NCBI GenBank assembly: GCA_020632695.1
Contig: JACKFB010000003.1
Coordinates: forward strand, 124,001-188,000
Reading direction: 5' to 3'
DNA length: 64,000 nucleotides
From: Deltaproteobacteria bacterium
GTDB lineage: Bacteria > Myxococcota_A > UBA9042 > PHBI01 > JACKFB01
A model generated the notes under the pieces. It was not told where the DNA came from. It made no database searches and saw only the letters and a list, made by a program, of their open reading frames with translations. Below are positions 36,257-44,573 of the stretch, piece by piece. Made by a program: the position numbers and the translations under genes. Position 1 is the stretch's first letter, and every line of letters begins with the position of its first letter.

Positions 36257-37476
36257 CTGCCCCCCTCCGCAGCCGTGGCCGGCTTCCCGGCCGCCCCGTC
36301 CGGCGCCACCGAGTCGATCATGCGCTCGATGACGTCGCGATCTCGCGTACCGACGACGTGGTGTCCGTTGACGAAGAAGTTCGGTGTCCCCTTGACCCCG
36401 GCCTCCGCGCCCCGGGCGATGTCGGCCTGGATGGTCTCGACGACGGCGGGGTCGTCCAGGCAGCGAGTGTAGGTCTGGCCGTCCAGGCCGAGCTCCGCGG
36501 CGTGGGCGATCAGCTCGTCACGGGTCACGCTGGGGCCGCGGTCGAAGATCCAGCCGGCCATCTCGAAGAATCGCCCCCCCGGATGGGCGCACTCGGCCGC
36601 GATCGCCAGCCGGCAGGCGTCGGCGTGAAAGGGCTGGGCGATCAACGGGTTGCAGGCCGAGTCCAGGGGGTGGTGGAGGAAGGTCAGCCGGACGCGCTGC
36701 GGTTGGGCCTCGGCGATGGCGTGGAGGGTGTGGAAGAGGCGCTTGCAGTAGGGACACTCCAGATCGGCCACCTCGATGATGTGCACCGGAGCGTCCGCTG
36801 GCCCGGCGCTGGGGCGGCCGTCGTCGGCGAGGGCCACCGTCGGGCTCTCCGAGAGCGTCGTGGCCGCCTCGAGCATCTTCTGGTGACGTGACTCCACGCT
36901 GGCGAGAAGCGGGGCCGAATACGCCGCATAGCCCGCGCCGACGGCGATCAGGAAGGCGAGCAGGGCCGTCGCCCCCACCCCGCTCAGCGCCGCGCGCAGG
37001 CTGCCGGCGAGCAGGCTCCCGAAGCGCTCCCGCAGGGCGAGCAGCGCGACGACCAGCAGCAGCAGGTTCACGCCGTAGAGCACGGCGCAGTATGGACAGA
37101 GCTTGCCCTGCGCGCCGAAGGAGACGCCGGCCAGGACCACCGAGTAGACCACGGCCCCGAGGCTGGTCAGCGCGACCAGGCGCAGGGGGCGCTCGTCCTC
37201 GGGGCGCAGCAGGCGGCGGAGCGCCAGCACCATCACCGCGACGTAGAAGCCCGCACCGAGCAGGGCGATGGGGAGGCCGGGGCGCGCGCTGCCCAGCGGG
37301 ACCTCGCTCCAGTAGGAGATGCGGCTGATCTCGCACCCGTGACCCCGCTGGCAGAGCCCGGCGGCGCCCGCCGGATCCAGCACGAAGACCTGGTGGTCCC
37401 AGGCCAGGAACCCGGCGTCCACCAGCCCGAGCAGCGCCAGCAGCAAGAGAGCGGCGCTCGCCGCGCGGCCCCTCAC
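36253..37476 (-). CDS. Vitamin K epoxide reductase - DsbA-like thioredoxin fusion
   Basis: From the GTG at 37476 the product is 407 residues. The N-terminal part is a VKOR domain with four to five membrane helices, loop Cys residues (LCQRGHGCEISR) and the quinone-side motif LCPYCAVLYGVN. After a further membrane helix a periplasmic thioredoxin fold has the active site LECPYCKRLFH and the cis-Pro loop GVKGTPNFFVNG. Together these oxidise protein thiols and pass electrons to quinone, replacing DsbA/DsbB. An in-frame TTG at 37575 is longer but lies upstream of a TGC-TAA promoter motif (37547-37555). It overlaps murI downstream. Confidence 0.9.
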   Translation of the reverse strand: MRGRAASAALLLLALLGLVDAGFLAWDHQVFVLDPAGAAGLCQRGHGCEISRISYWSEVPLGSARPGLPIALLGAGFYVAVMVLALRRLLRPEDERPLRLVALTSLGAVVYSVVLAGVSFGAQGKLCPYCAVLYGVNLLLLVVALLALRERFGSLLAGSLRAALSGVGATALLAFLIAVGAGYAAYSAPLLASVESRHQKMLEAATTLSESPTVALADDGRPSAGPADAPVHIIEVADLECPYCKRLFHTLHAIAEAQPQRVRLTFLHHPLDSACNPLIAQPFHADACRLAIAAECAHPGGRFFEMAGWIFDRGPSVTRDELIAHAAELGLDGQTYTRCLDDPAVVETIQADIARGAEAGVKGTPNFFVNGHHVVGTRDRDVIERMIDSVAPDGAAGKPATAAEGGR

Positions 37477-37546
37477 GGCGAGGCCGATCGAGGCGGGTGC
37501 GCCGCGGGGCGGATGGGAGGGGAGGGCGGTCGCATGGCGAGGTTGG

Positions 37547-37555
37547 CCGTTAGCA
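37547..37555 (-). promoter_or_regulatory. Putative extended -10 element (TGCTAACGG)
   Basis: On the minus strand this lies about 70 bases before the GTG of the VKOR-DsbA gene. If real, it rules out the longer TTG start of that gene, which would lie upstream of the transcript. Confidence 0.35.
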
Positions 37556-37653
37556 TGGGGGGCGGGGGGCGGCAAATCCCGGCGCGAGGCGGACGCGGAC
37601 GGGTGCTGGCAGCGGCGGGGAGGCGGAGCCGCACACGCGGCTTCGGGAGGCCC

Positions 37654-38115
37654 TCACGCGGCCTCGGTGGTCGGGCGCTCGAGAGCGCCGCGGGCGCGCC
37701 CGCCCGCCAGGCGCGCCTCCAGCGAGGCGCCCAGGACGCGGTAGAGGGCGGTGCCGGCGAGGATGCCGGCGATCGTGGCCAGCGCGGTCAGCTTGCCCTC
37801 GCCGAGCTGCGCCAGGGCGGTCCCCGGGCAGGTGCCCGTCAGCGCCCAGCCGGCCCCGAAGATCAGGCCGCCGACGATCAGGCCGGGCTTCATCGGCTTG
37901 CGCTCGAGCGTCATGGGCAGGCCGACGGCGCTGCGCACCTGCCGGGCCCGAAACCACGCCATCCCGAGGCCCGCCACCACCATGGCCAGCCCCATGACCC
38001 CGAAGAGGTGCAGGTCGGTGAGCAGGAACATCGAGGCGATCGTGTCGAAGTCCGTCGCGCCGACCCGGGAGAGCAGGAACCCGAAGAGCAGGCCGAAGCC
38101 GAGCGTACGCAGCAT
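37654..38115 (-). CDS. YeeE/YedE-family half transporter (DUF6691 type)
   Basis: The 153-residue membrane protein has about four hydrophobic segments and the second-half YeeE/YedE signature GAGWALTGTCPGTALAQLGEG with its conserved Cys. The family imports thiosulfate or other sulfur species. The gene directly follows, and probably pairs with, the 190-residue half at 38125-38697, the two being nine bases apart. GAGAGGA precedes the ATG. Its C-terminal tail is Ala/Arg-rich and probably cytoplasmic. Confidence 0.88.
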   Translation of the reverse strand: MLRTLGFGLLFGFLLSRVGATDFDTIASMFLLTDLHLFGVMGLAMVVAGLGMAWFRARQVRSAVGLPMTLERKPMKPGLIVGGLIFGAGWALTGTCPGTALAQLGEGKLTALATIAGILAGTALYRVLGASLEARLAGGRARGALERPTTEAA

Positions 38116-38124
38116 GGGGTCCTC

Positions 38125-38697
38125 TCAGGCGAAGAGCAGGTGTGCGGTGAGGATCCCGGCGACCATGAAGGCGCCGGTGGCGAGCCAGGAGGCGGGCGCG
38201 AGCAGCGCCGTGCCGACGATGCCGTGACCCGAGGTGCAGCCGCCGGCCAGTCGGCTGCCGAGCCCGATGAGCAGGCCCCCGCCGGCGAAGATCAGCGCCT
38301 TGAGCGCCGGGTCCGCGGTCACGGCCGCGTCGAAGCGGCCCATGTCCAGCCGCGGCGCGAGCTGCCCCGAGAGCGCCGCGGCGATGACGCCACCGCCGAT
38401 GAGGCCGACGAGGAAGACCAGGCGCCAGGAGCGCCGCGCCGCGGGATCGAAGGCCGCCGAGCAGGCGTCGGCGAAGCCGCTCGACACCCCGAGCTGTCGG
38501 TCGTCGCCCCACAGGAAGAAGAGCACGAAGAGGCCGATGGCCGGCCCGCCCAGCCAGAAGGGCCAGCGCTCGTGGAAGAGCGCGGCGTGGAGCGGCGGCG
38601 GGGCGAAGGCCCAGGCGGCGCCGAGGACCGCGACGAGCGTCAGCCACACCAGGGCGGGGAGGCGTCGACGCCTCGGGGATGCGAGCGCTGGGTTCAC
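38125..38697 (-). CDS. YeeE/YedE-family half transporter
   Basis: The GTG at 38697 (GGGAG seven bases upstream) gives 190 residues with about four to five membrane helices. The conserved motif GSRLAGGCTSGHGIVGTALL is near residue 150, with the Cys-Thr-Ser-Gly-His-Gly core. With the downstream half gene it would form one complete YeeE-like sulfur-compound channel. Two-gene versions are known in proteobacteria beside sulfide or polysulfide oxidation genes. No such enzyme is adjacent here, but the thiol-oxidising VKOR-DsbA gene is next. A TGC-TAT motif lies upstream. Confidence 0.88.
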   Translation of the reverse strand: MNPALASPRRRRLPALVWLTLVAVLGAAWAFAPPPLHAALFHERWPFWLGGPAIGLFVLFFLWGDDRQLGVSSGFADACSAAFDPAARRSWRLVFLVGLIGGGVIAAALSGQLAPRLDMGRFDAAVTADPALKALIFAGGGLLIGLGSRLAGGCTSGHGIVGTALLAPASWLATGAFMVAGILTAHLLFA

Positions 38698-38761
38698 AGG
38701 GGAGCTCCCGGCAGATGACGGTTGGGAAGACGTGAGCCCTCGCGCGGCGGGGCTGACCGGG

Positions 38762-38770
38762 AGCATAGCA
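38762..38770 (-). promoter_or_regulatory. Putative extended -10 element (TGCTATGCT) for the YeeE/YedE pair
   Basis: It lies about 65 bases before the GTG of the first half-transporter on the minus strand and matches the TGC-TAT pattern seen elsewhere in the window. Confidence 0.4.
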
Positions 38771-38980
38771 ACCTGCGTGCCAGAGGCGAGCACCGAGGCA
38801 CGGCGGGCGCTGGCGGCGCAGATCCCTCGGCCATGGGACGGTCTCGCTGTCCCACGGTGTCCCGGCCCTGTCTCACGGGTCCTCGGCGCGCGGGACACCC
38901 TCGGCGGCGCAGGACCGCCGAACCCCGGAAGCAGGGCGCTCCGGGCCACCGGGACGAGGCTCCCGGGTGTCCCGCCCGGC

Positions 38981-39751
38981 TCACGCCGGCCCGAGCTCCA
39001 GCCAGGCGGTGTGCCCGGAGGTGCAGCGCGCCTCCATCCGCAGCGACGCGCCGACGCCGTCGCCCAGCGCCGCCAGGACCTCGTCCACGCCTTCGCCGGC
39101 CAGGGGATCGGGGTCCGGCCAGCTCCCCGGGCGCCGCGCGCCGAACGCCGTCCCGCCGGACACCGTCGCCAGCGCGGCGGCGCCACGGGCACCCGCCGAG
39201 GGGCGCGATTCCAGCAGGAAGGCCGCCATGATCGGCACCGGGACCGTGCCCAGCGCGTCGAAGAGCCGCCCGGTCGCCGGTCCGAGCACGTCGATGACCA
39301 GCACCAGCGCCAGCTCCACCTCCTCGGTGTCGATGAGCGCCGCGCCCTCGACCAGCGCGGCCAACCCGGAGGCGCGCCCGCAGGAGACCGCGAGCTGGTC
39401 TCCCATGAACCCGTTGGCGATGGCGACCTCACCCAGCACCATGTTGGACAGGGTGTAGGCGAAGAGCCGCGGGTTGGCTCGCTCGAGGCCCACGTCCATG
39501 ATCTGGCCGTAGTAGAGCGCGTCCGTCTCCAGGCAGCCCGCGGCGCTGCCCACCAGCAGCGCGTGGCTGCGCTCCGCGATCGCCGCCTCCTCGACGCCGG
39601 CGCTCTCCAGCACGCGCCGCGCCGCGACCAGACCGGCGAGGCACATGACGTCGAGCCGCTCGGGCCGCGCGACCAGGCTGCGCGCACCCGCCAGCAGCTC
39701 GTCGCGATCGGGCACGCCGCTCCACACGGCCGTGATCACCGCGCTCGACAC
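38981..39751 (-). CDS. Short beta-ketoacyl-synthase-like protein lacking the active-site Cys
   Basis: The 256-residue protein resembles the short ketosynthase N-terminal-like group (PF13723 type) found in aryl polyene clusters. It keeps the strand-turn pattern around the nucleophile, but where true synthases read ACxSG it has GRASG (in AVSCGRASGLAAL), so Cys is replaced by Arg. A nearby Cys sits two residues earlier. It is about 150 residues shorter than FabF. It may act as a chain-length or partner subunit. The GTG at 39751 overlaps the end of the full-length synthase gene, so the two are probably made together. Confidence 0.7.
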   Translation of the reverse strand: MSSAVITAVWSGVPDRDELLAGARSLVARPERLDVMCLAGLVAARRVLESAGVEEAAIAERSHALLVGSAAGCLETDALYYGQIMDVGLERANPRLFAYTLSNMVLGEVAIANGFMGDQLAVSCGRASGLAALVEGAALIDTEEVELALVLVIDVLGPATGRLFDALGTVPVPIMAAFLLESRPSAGARGAAALATVSGGTAFGARRPGSWPDPDPLAGEGVDEVLAALGDGVGASLRMEARCTSGHTAWLELGPA

Positions 39752-40875
39752 AGCACCACCGCCGCGTTGATGCCCGAGAATCCCGACGAGCTCGACACCA
39801 CACACGCCAGCGGCAGCTCCCGCGGCTCGGCGTGCACGATGTCCAGGCCCAGCTCGGGGTCCCCCTCCAAGAAGCCCGCCGTCGGCGCCCACAGCCCGGT
39901 CTCGAGCCCTCGCGTGGCCACCACGGCCTCCACGACGCCCGCGGCACCCATGGTGTGTCCGATGCCGCCCTTCAACGAGTGGACCGGCGGCGGCCGCTCG
40001 CCGAACACGCTGCGGTAGGCCACCCCCTCCATCTGATCGTTGTACCGGGTGGCGGTCCCGTGGGCGCTCACCGCGTCGACCTGTTCGGGCCCCATCCCGG
40101 CGGTCCGGAGCGCCATCCGCAGCGCGCGCGCCAGCCCGCGCCCGTCCTTGGCCGGCCCCGTCACGTGCACGGCGTCGTTGGCGCCGCCGTAGCCGACCAC
40201 CCGCGCCCTGGCCGGCCCCTCTCCGCCTTCCAACAGCACCGCCGCCGCCCCCTCGCCGGCCACGAGCCCGGTGCGGTTCACGTCGAAGGGCCGCGCCGGC
40301 CCACGCGCCGTCGCGCGCAGCGACGCGAAGCCCAGCGCGATGAACTCCGACAGCGCGTCGACGCCCAGCACGATCACCCGCCGGGCCCGCCCCTGGCGCA
40401 GCAGCCGCAGCCCGTGCCCCAGCACGGCCGTCCCCGATGCGCATGCGACCGAGATCGTCGCCACCGGCCCGCACACGCCCAGCTCGTCCGCCAGCTCGGC
40501 GCCGAGCGCCGCCAGCGGGTAGGCGGCCAGGCGATCGGCGGGCGCCTTGCCCTCCAGCACGTGCTGGCCCACGCCGATCCCCGCCTTCGTGGTGGCGACC
40601 AGCAGCGCGGTCCCCGGATCCCGCACCCGCGCGCCGTCCCAGCCACCGTCGGCCAGCGCCTCGGTGACCGCCAGCCTGGCCAGCCGGGCCGCCCTGTCCT
40701 CGCCGGGCGCCGTCCGGGGCAACGCCTCGCCGACGTGCATCGCTCGCAGCTCGGGCAGGTCGAGCGCCTCCGACGGCCCCGTCGCGATCCGCCCCTCGAG
40801 CGCGCCCGCGAAGGTGGCCTCGACGCCGAGCCCCCACGCGGTGACCGCTCCCAGCCCCGTGATCCGAGCATTCAT
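39736..40875 (-). CDS. Beta-ketoacyl-ACP synthase, FabF type
   Basis: The 379-residue protein has the complete Cys-His-His set: ATISVACASGTAV (Cys about 168), VSAHGTATRYND and KGGIGHTMGAAG. The C-terminal SSSGFSGINAAVVL is typical. It condenses acyl chains with malonyl-ACP. The overlap with the Cys-less short synthase suggests a heterodimer like ketosynthase/chain-length-factor pairs. It is divergent from the flavoprotein gene, so the cluster runs both ways from about 40,900-41,050. Confidence 0.92.
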   Translation of the reverse strand: MNARITGLGAVTAWGLGVEATFAGALEGRIATGPSEALDLPELRAMHVGEALPRTAPGEDRAARLARLAVTEALADGGWDGARVRDPGTALLVATTKAGIGVGQHVLEGKAPADRLAAYPLAALGAELADELGVCGPVATISVACASGTAVLGHGLRLLRQGRARRVIVLGVDALSEFIALGFASLRATARGPARPFDVNRTGLVAGEGAAAVLLEGGEGPARARVVGYGGANDAVHVTGPAKDGRGLARALRMALRTAGMGPEQVDAVSAHGTATRYNDQMEGVAYRSVFGERPPPVHSLKGGIGHTMGAAGVVEAVVATRGLETGLWAPTAGFLEGDPELGLDIVHAEPRELPLACVVSSSSGFSGINAAVVLCRAR

Positions 40876-40988
40876 GCCGCGCTTCTAGCCCGCAACTCGC
40901 GCGATCGTCCACCCCAGAACGGCGCCCCTGACCCACCCAGGCCCCCACGACCGCCCGCGCCGCCCGGCGAGACAGCCCTCGGTGCCGG

Positions 40989-40997
40989 TGCTATCGT
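40989..40997 (+). promoter_or_regulatory. Putative extended -10 element (TGCTATCGT)
   Basis: It lies 51 bases before the flavoprotein start. GAGACA about 18 bases further upstream matches four of six -35 positions. It may drive the plus-strand half of the ketosynthase cluster. Confidence 0.45.
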
Positions 40998-41048
40998 CCG
41001 CGCGCCACGCCCCCCAAGCCCCCACGTCCCGCGGAGCGCACCCCGTCC

Positions 41049-42296
41049 ATGGCGCCTCTCGACGTCCTCATCATCGGCGCCGGACCGGCCGGCTCGCTCA
41101 TGGCGGCCCTGCTCCACGCCCGCGGGCTGCGCGTCGAGGTGGTCGAGCGCGCCCGCTTCCCCCGCTTCGCCATCGGCGAGAGCCTGCTGCCGGCCTGCCT
41201 GGACCGCCTCGCCGAGGCCGACCTGCTCGAGGCGGTGCGCGCTCGCGGCTACCTCCGCAAGGACGGCGCGCTCTTCGTCTCGGCCACCGCCCGACGCCGC
41301 TACGACTTCGGGCGCCAGCACACCGTCGGCTACGACCACGCGTTCCAGGTCCCGCGCGACGACTTCGACATGACCCTGGCCGACGCCGTCGCTGCCCGCG
41401 GCGTCCCCTTCGCCTACGAGACCGCCGTCACGGCGGTCAGCACCGACCCCGCCCCGCGGGTGCACCTCGAGAGCGCCACCGGCGAGCGCGTCGTCGAGCC
41501 GCGCTTCATCGTCGACGCCAGCGGCACCGGGCGCGTGCTCCCTCGGGCCCTGGGCCTCGACCGCCCCTCGGCGGAGCCGCCCCGCGCGGCCCTCTTCGCC
41601 CACATGACCGGCGAGCATCGCCCCGACGGCCCCGACGGTGGCCTCATCTGGATCGGCCTGGCCCGGCCCGGCGTCTGGCTCTGGGTCATCCCCTTCGCCG
41701 ACGGCCGCACCTCGGTCGGCGTGGTCGCCGACGCCGCGTGGTTCGACGATCTCCCCGCCGACCCCGCCGCCGCGCTCCGCGCCGCCATCGACCTGGAGCC
41801 CCACGTCCGCCAGCGCCTGGTCGACGCCCGCTTCATCTTCCCGCCCCGCCTGCTGCGCGGCTACTCCTCGTCGGTCTCCAAGGTGTGGGGCCCGGGCTAT
41901 TGCCTGGTGGGCAACGCCACCGAGTTCCTGGACCCCGTCTTCTCCTCCGGGGTGCTGCTGGCGCTCGAGTCCTCGGCGCTGGCCGCGCCGCTGGTCGCCG
42001 CCTCCCTCGCCGGCGAGCCCGCCGACTGGGACCGGGGCTACGCGCACCCGCTGGCCCGCGGCGTCGACGTGTTCCGGGCCTTCGTCCACGCCTGGTACGA
42101 TGGCCGCCTGCCCGAGATCATCTTCGCCCCTCGGACGCTCCCCTCCATCGAGCGCGCGATCTGCTCGGTCCTCGCGGGCTACGTCTGGGACGAGGGCAAC
42201 CCCTTCGTCCGCGACCCCGACGGCCGCCTCACGGCGCTGGCCCAGCGCCTGGAGCGCATGGCCGTGACGACCGCCGACGAGGCGCCCTCGTCGTGA
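41049..42296 (+). CDS. FAD-dependent oxidoreductase, tryptophan-halogenase superfamily
   Basis: The 415-residue protein has an FAD Rossmann loop (VLIIGAGPAGSLMAALL), the halogenase-superfamily segment FPRFAIGESLLPACL, and YCLVGNATEFLDPVFSSGV near the second FAD site. The halogenase tunnel Lys and WxWxIP motif are not clearly preserved (a LWVIPF segment is present), so hydroxylation or desaturation is as likely as halogenation. Relatives occur in aryl polyene and flexirubin clusters next to ketosynthases and an ACP, as here. The ACP gene follows 77 bases downstream. Confidence 0.85.
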   Translation: MAPLDVLIIGAGPAGSLMAALLHARGLRVEVVERARFPRFAIGESLLPACLDRLAEADLLEAVRARGYLRKDGALFVSATARRRYDFGRQHTVGYDHAFQVPRDDFDMTLADAVAARGVPFAYETAVTAVSTDPAPRVHLESATGERVVEPRFIVDASGTGRVLPRALGLDRPSAEPPRAALFAHMTGEHRPDGPDGGLIWIGLARPGVWLWVIPFADGRTSVGVVADAAWFDDLPADPAAALRAAIDLEPHVRQRLVDARFIFPPRLLRGYSSSVSKVWGPGYCLVGNATEFLDPVFSSGVLLALESSALAAPLVAASLAGEPADWDRGYAHPLARGVDVFRAFVHAWYDGRLPEIIFAPRTLPSIERAICSVLAGYVWDEGNPFVRDPDGRLTALAQRLERMAVTTADEAPSS

Positions 42297-42373
42297 TGGC
42301 GTATCCCGGCCCCATCGTTTAGGCTCCCGCCGCTCGTCCCCGTCAACCGACTCCGGCTCGAGAGAGGCCGCCG

Positions 42374-42634
42374 ATGGATGCCCTGCACGCCGAGCTGTCC
42401 CAGCTCATCATCGACACGCTCAACCTGGCCGGCACCACGGCCGAGTCCGTCGATGTCGACGCGCCGCTCTTTGGAGAAGGGCTCGGCCTGGACTCGCTCG
42501 ACGCGCTGGAGCTGGTCGTCGCCCTGGAATACCACTACGGCATCGAGAAGCCGCTGGAAGGCGACGAGGCCCGCGCCGTGTTCCGCTCGGTCCGCACCCT
42601 GGCCACCTTCGTGGCCGAGCACCGCACGAAGTGA
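42374..42634 (+). CDS. Acyl carrier protein
   Basis: The 86-residue protein has the four-helix ACP pattern with the phosphopantetheine Ser in GLGLDSLDALELV (about Ser 41). It carries acyl chains for the neighbouring ketosynthases. A GAGAGAGG lies upstream of ATG 42374. Its TGA overlaps the GTG of the next gene, a FabF-type synthase, so translation is coupled. Confidence 0.95.
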   Translation: MDALHAELSQLIIDTLNLAGTTAESVDVDAPLFGEGLGLDSLDALELVVALEYHYGIEKPLEGDEARAVFRSVRTLATFVAEHRTK

Positions 42635-43818
42635 GCCCCGAGCGAGCCGCCATCGCCGTGACCGGGCTGGGCGCGGTCTCGGCGCTCGGGCCCGACCTGG
42701 CCTCGCTCCTGCACGGCCTGCGCACCGGCCGCTCCGGGCTGGCGCCGCCCACGCGGCTGGACCTCGGTGACCTTCCGGCGCGTCCGGTGGGCGAGGTCGG
42801 GAGCCTGCCCGGCGACCCGGGGGAGGGGGGGGCCACCCACCGGCTGGCGCTCGCCGCGGCGCGCGAGGCGTGGCGAGACGCGGCGGCGACCGGCGACCCG
42901 GCGCGCATCGCCGTGGTGATGGGGACCACCACCGGCGGCATCGGCGAGAGCGAGCGGTGGTACCTGGCGACGCGGGCCGGGGTGGCGGCCGATCCCTCGG
43001 CGCTCCGCCACCACGCCGTGTGCACCGTCACGGCGGCCGTGGCGCGGGCCGTGGGCGCCACCGGCCCGACGATGACGCTGTCCACGGCCTGCTCCTCGGG
43101 GGCCAACGCGCTGACCGTGGCGGCGGACCTGCTGCGCTCCGGCGCCGTCGACCGGGTGGTGGCCGGGGGCGCCGACGCCTTGTGCCTGACGACCTACGCT
43201 GGCTTCTCGAGCTTGCGCCTCATGTCGGAGCACCCCTGCCGGCCCTTCGATCGCGACCGCGACGGCTTGAGCCTGGGCGAGGGCGCGGCCTGCCTGGTGC
43301 TGGAGCGCGAGCCCGACGCCCGCGCCCGCGGCGCAAGGATCCACGCGCTGCTGCTGGGCTCGGCCGTGTCCTGCGACGCCCACCACATGACGGCGCCCGC
43401 CCCCGACGGCCACGCGGTGCACGCCGCGCTCATCGGGGCGCTGGCCGAGGCCGGCGTCGCGCCGAGCGAGGTGGGCTACGTCAACGCCCACGGCACGGCC
43501 ACGCCCGCCAACGACGAGGCCGAGGCCCGCGCGCTCGAGCGGGTGTTCGGCGCCTCGGGCCCGCCGGTCAGCGCCTCCAAGTCCTTCCTCGGGCACACCC
43601 TGGGCGCCGCCGGCGCGCTGGAGGCCGTCATCACGGTGCTGGCGCTCCGCGAGGGGCTGCTGCCGGCGACCCTCGGGACCGAGCACCCGGGCCCCGACGC
43701 CCCGCGCGACCTCGTGCTGGGCGCCCCTCGCGAGGCCGCCATCCGCGTGGCGCTGTCGACCTCGTTTGCCTTCGGCGGCAACAACGCCGTGCTGGTCTTC
43801 GGCAGGAGCGAGGCGTGA
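42631..43818 (+). CDS. Beta-ketoacyl-ACP synthase, FabF type
   Basis: The 395-residue protein has all catalytic motifs: MTLSTACSSGANAL (Cys about 155), VNAHGTATPAND and SKSFLGHTLGAAG. The C-terminal LSTSFAFGGNNAVLVF is characteristic. It starts at a GTG overlapping the ACP stop and its own TGA overlaps the GTG of the next, Cys-less synthase, repeating the pairing at 38981-40875. The sequence differs from the other full-length synthase, so the two have probably specialised. Confidence 0.93.
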   Translation: MSPERAAIAVTGLGAVSALGPDLASLLHGLRTGRSGLAPPTRLDLGDLPARPVGEVGSLPGDPGEGGATHRLALAAAREAWRDAAATGDPARIAVVMGTTTGGIGESERWYLATRAGVAADPSALRHHAVCTVTAAVARAVGATGPTMTLSTACSSGANALTVAADLLRSGAVDRVVAGGADALCLTTYAGFSSLRLMSEHPCRPFDRDRDGLSLGEGAACLVLEREPDARARGARIHALLLGSAVSCDAHHMTAPAPDGHAVHAALIGALAEAGVAPSEVGYVNAHGTATPANDEAEARALERVFGASGPPVSASKSFLGHTLGAAGALEAVITVLALREGLLPATLGTEHPGPDAPRDLVLGAPREAAIRVALSTSFAFGGNNAVLVFGRSEA

Positions 43819-44573
43819 GCCGGCCGCTCTGCGTCACCGGAGCCGCGTTCTGGCCGCCGGCGGGCGCGACCCCGGGCCAGGCGTCGCCCGAGCCGGAGGT
43901 CCCGGACGGGGTCGACCCTCGCACGGTGCGTCGCAGCACGCGTCTGGGGCGGCTCGCCTTGGGCGTGGCCAGCGAGGCGCTCGTCCAGGCGCGCCTCACG
44001 CCGCCGCCCGAAGGCACCGGCCTGGTGGTGGGCACGGCGCTGGCCGATCTGGACGAGACCGCCGGCTTCCTCGGCGGGATCCACGTGCGCGGCGCGCGCT
44101 TCGCCAGCCCGCAGTTCTTCCAGCGCTCCGTGCACGGGGCGGTGGCTGGCGAGCTGGCCATCCTCTTCGGGCTGCGCGGCTTCAACCTGACCGTGAGCGA
44201 GGGCCTGTCCAGCGGGGAGGCGGCGCTCGAGGCGGGCGCGCTGGCGGTGCGGGCCGGGCGCGCCGAGCGCTGCCTGATCGTGGCGGTGGACGGGCGCTCG
44301 CAGGCGCTGACCGACGCGCTGGCCGCGCTGGGCATCGAAGGCGGTCAGGGCGAGGGCGCCGCGGCGGTGGTGTTGGAGACCGAGGAGGGGGCGCGCTCGC
44401 GCGGGGCGGAGATCCTGCTGCGCCTCGAAGGCGTCGACGCCCGCCGGCGCCCGGCGCCGACCGTGCACACCCACGGCGCCTCGAGCCTGTGTCAGCTCGC
44501 CCGCTACGCGTCGGGCGTGCCGGGCGCTGCGCCGCCCGCGTCGGTGAGCGTCGGGTCCGAGTCGCCGAAGTAG
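43815..44573 (+). CDS. Short beta-ketoacyl-synthase-like protein lacking the active-site Cys
   Basis: The 252-residue protein shares the synthase fold pattern (FNLTVSEGLSSGEAALEAGAL, CLIVAVDGRS). In place of the nucleophile motif TACSSG it reads SEGLSSG, with Leu for Cys. A C-terminal THGASSLCQLA aligns roughly with the His loop of true synthases. It is likely a non-catalytic partner of the full-length synthase upstream, with which it overlaps (GTGA). Its last 70 bases overlap the end of the convergent acyltransferase gene, an uncommon tail-to-tail overlap, though both frames look real. Confidence 0.7.
   Translation: MSRPLCVTGAAFWPPAGATPGQASPEPEVPDGVDPRTVRRSTRLGRLALGVASEALVQARLTPPPEGTGLVVGTALADLDETAGFLGGIHVRGARFASPQFFQRSVHGAVAGELAILFGLRGFNLTVSEGLSSGEAALEAGALAVRAGRAERCLIVAVDGRSQALTDALAALGIEGGQGEGAAAVVLETEEGARSRGAEILLRLEGVDARRRPAPTVHTHGASSLCQLARYASGVPGAAPPASVSVGSESPK

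Noticed and set aside
37477..37575. TTG start extending the VKOR-DsbA protein by 33 residues
   Set aside because: The extension is Pro/His/Arg-rich, has no ribosome site and lies upstream of the putative promoter.
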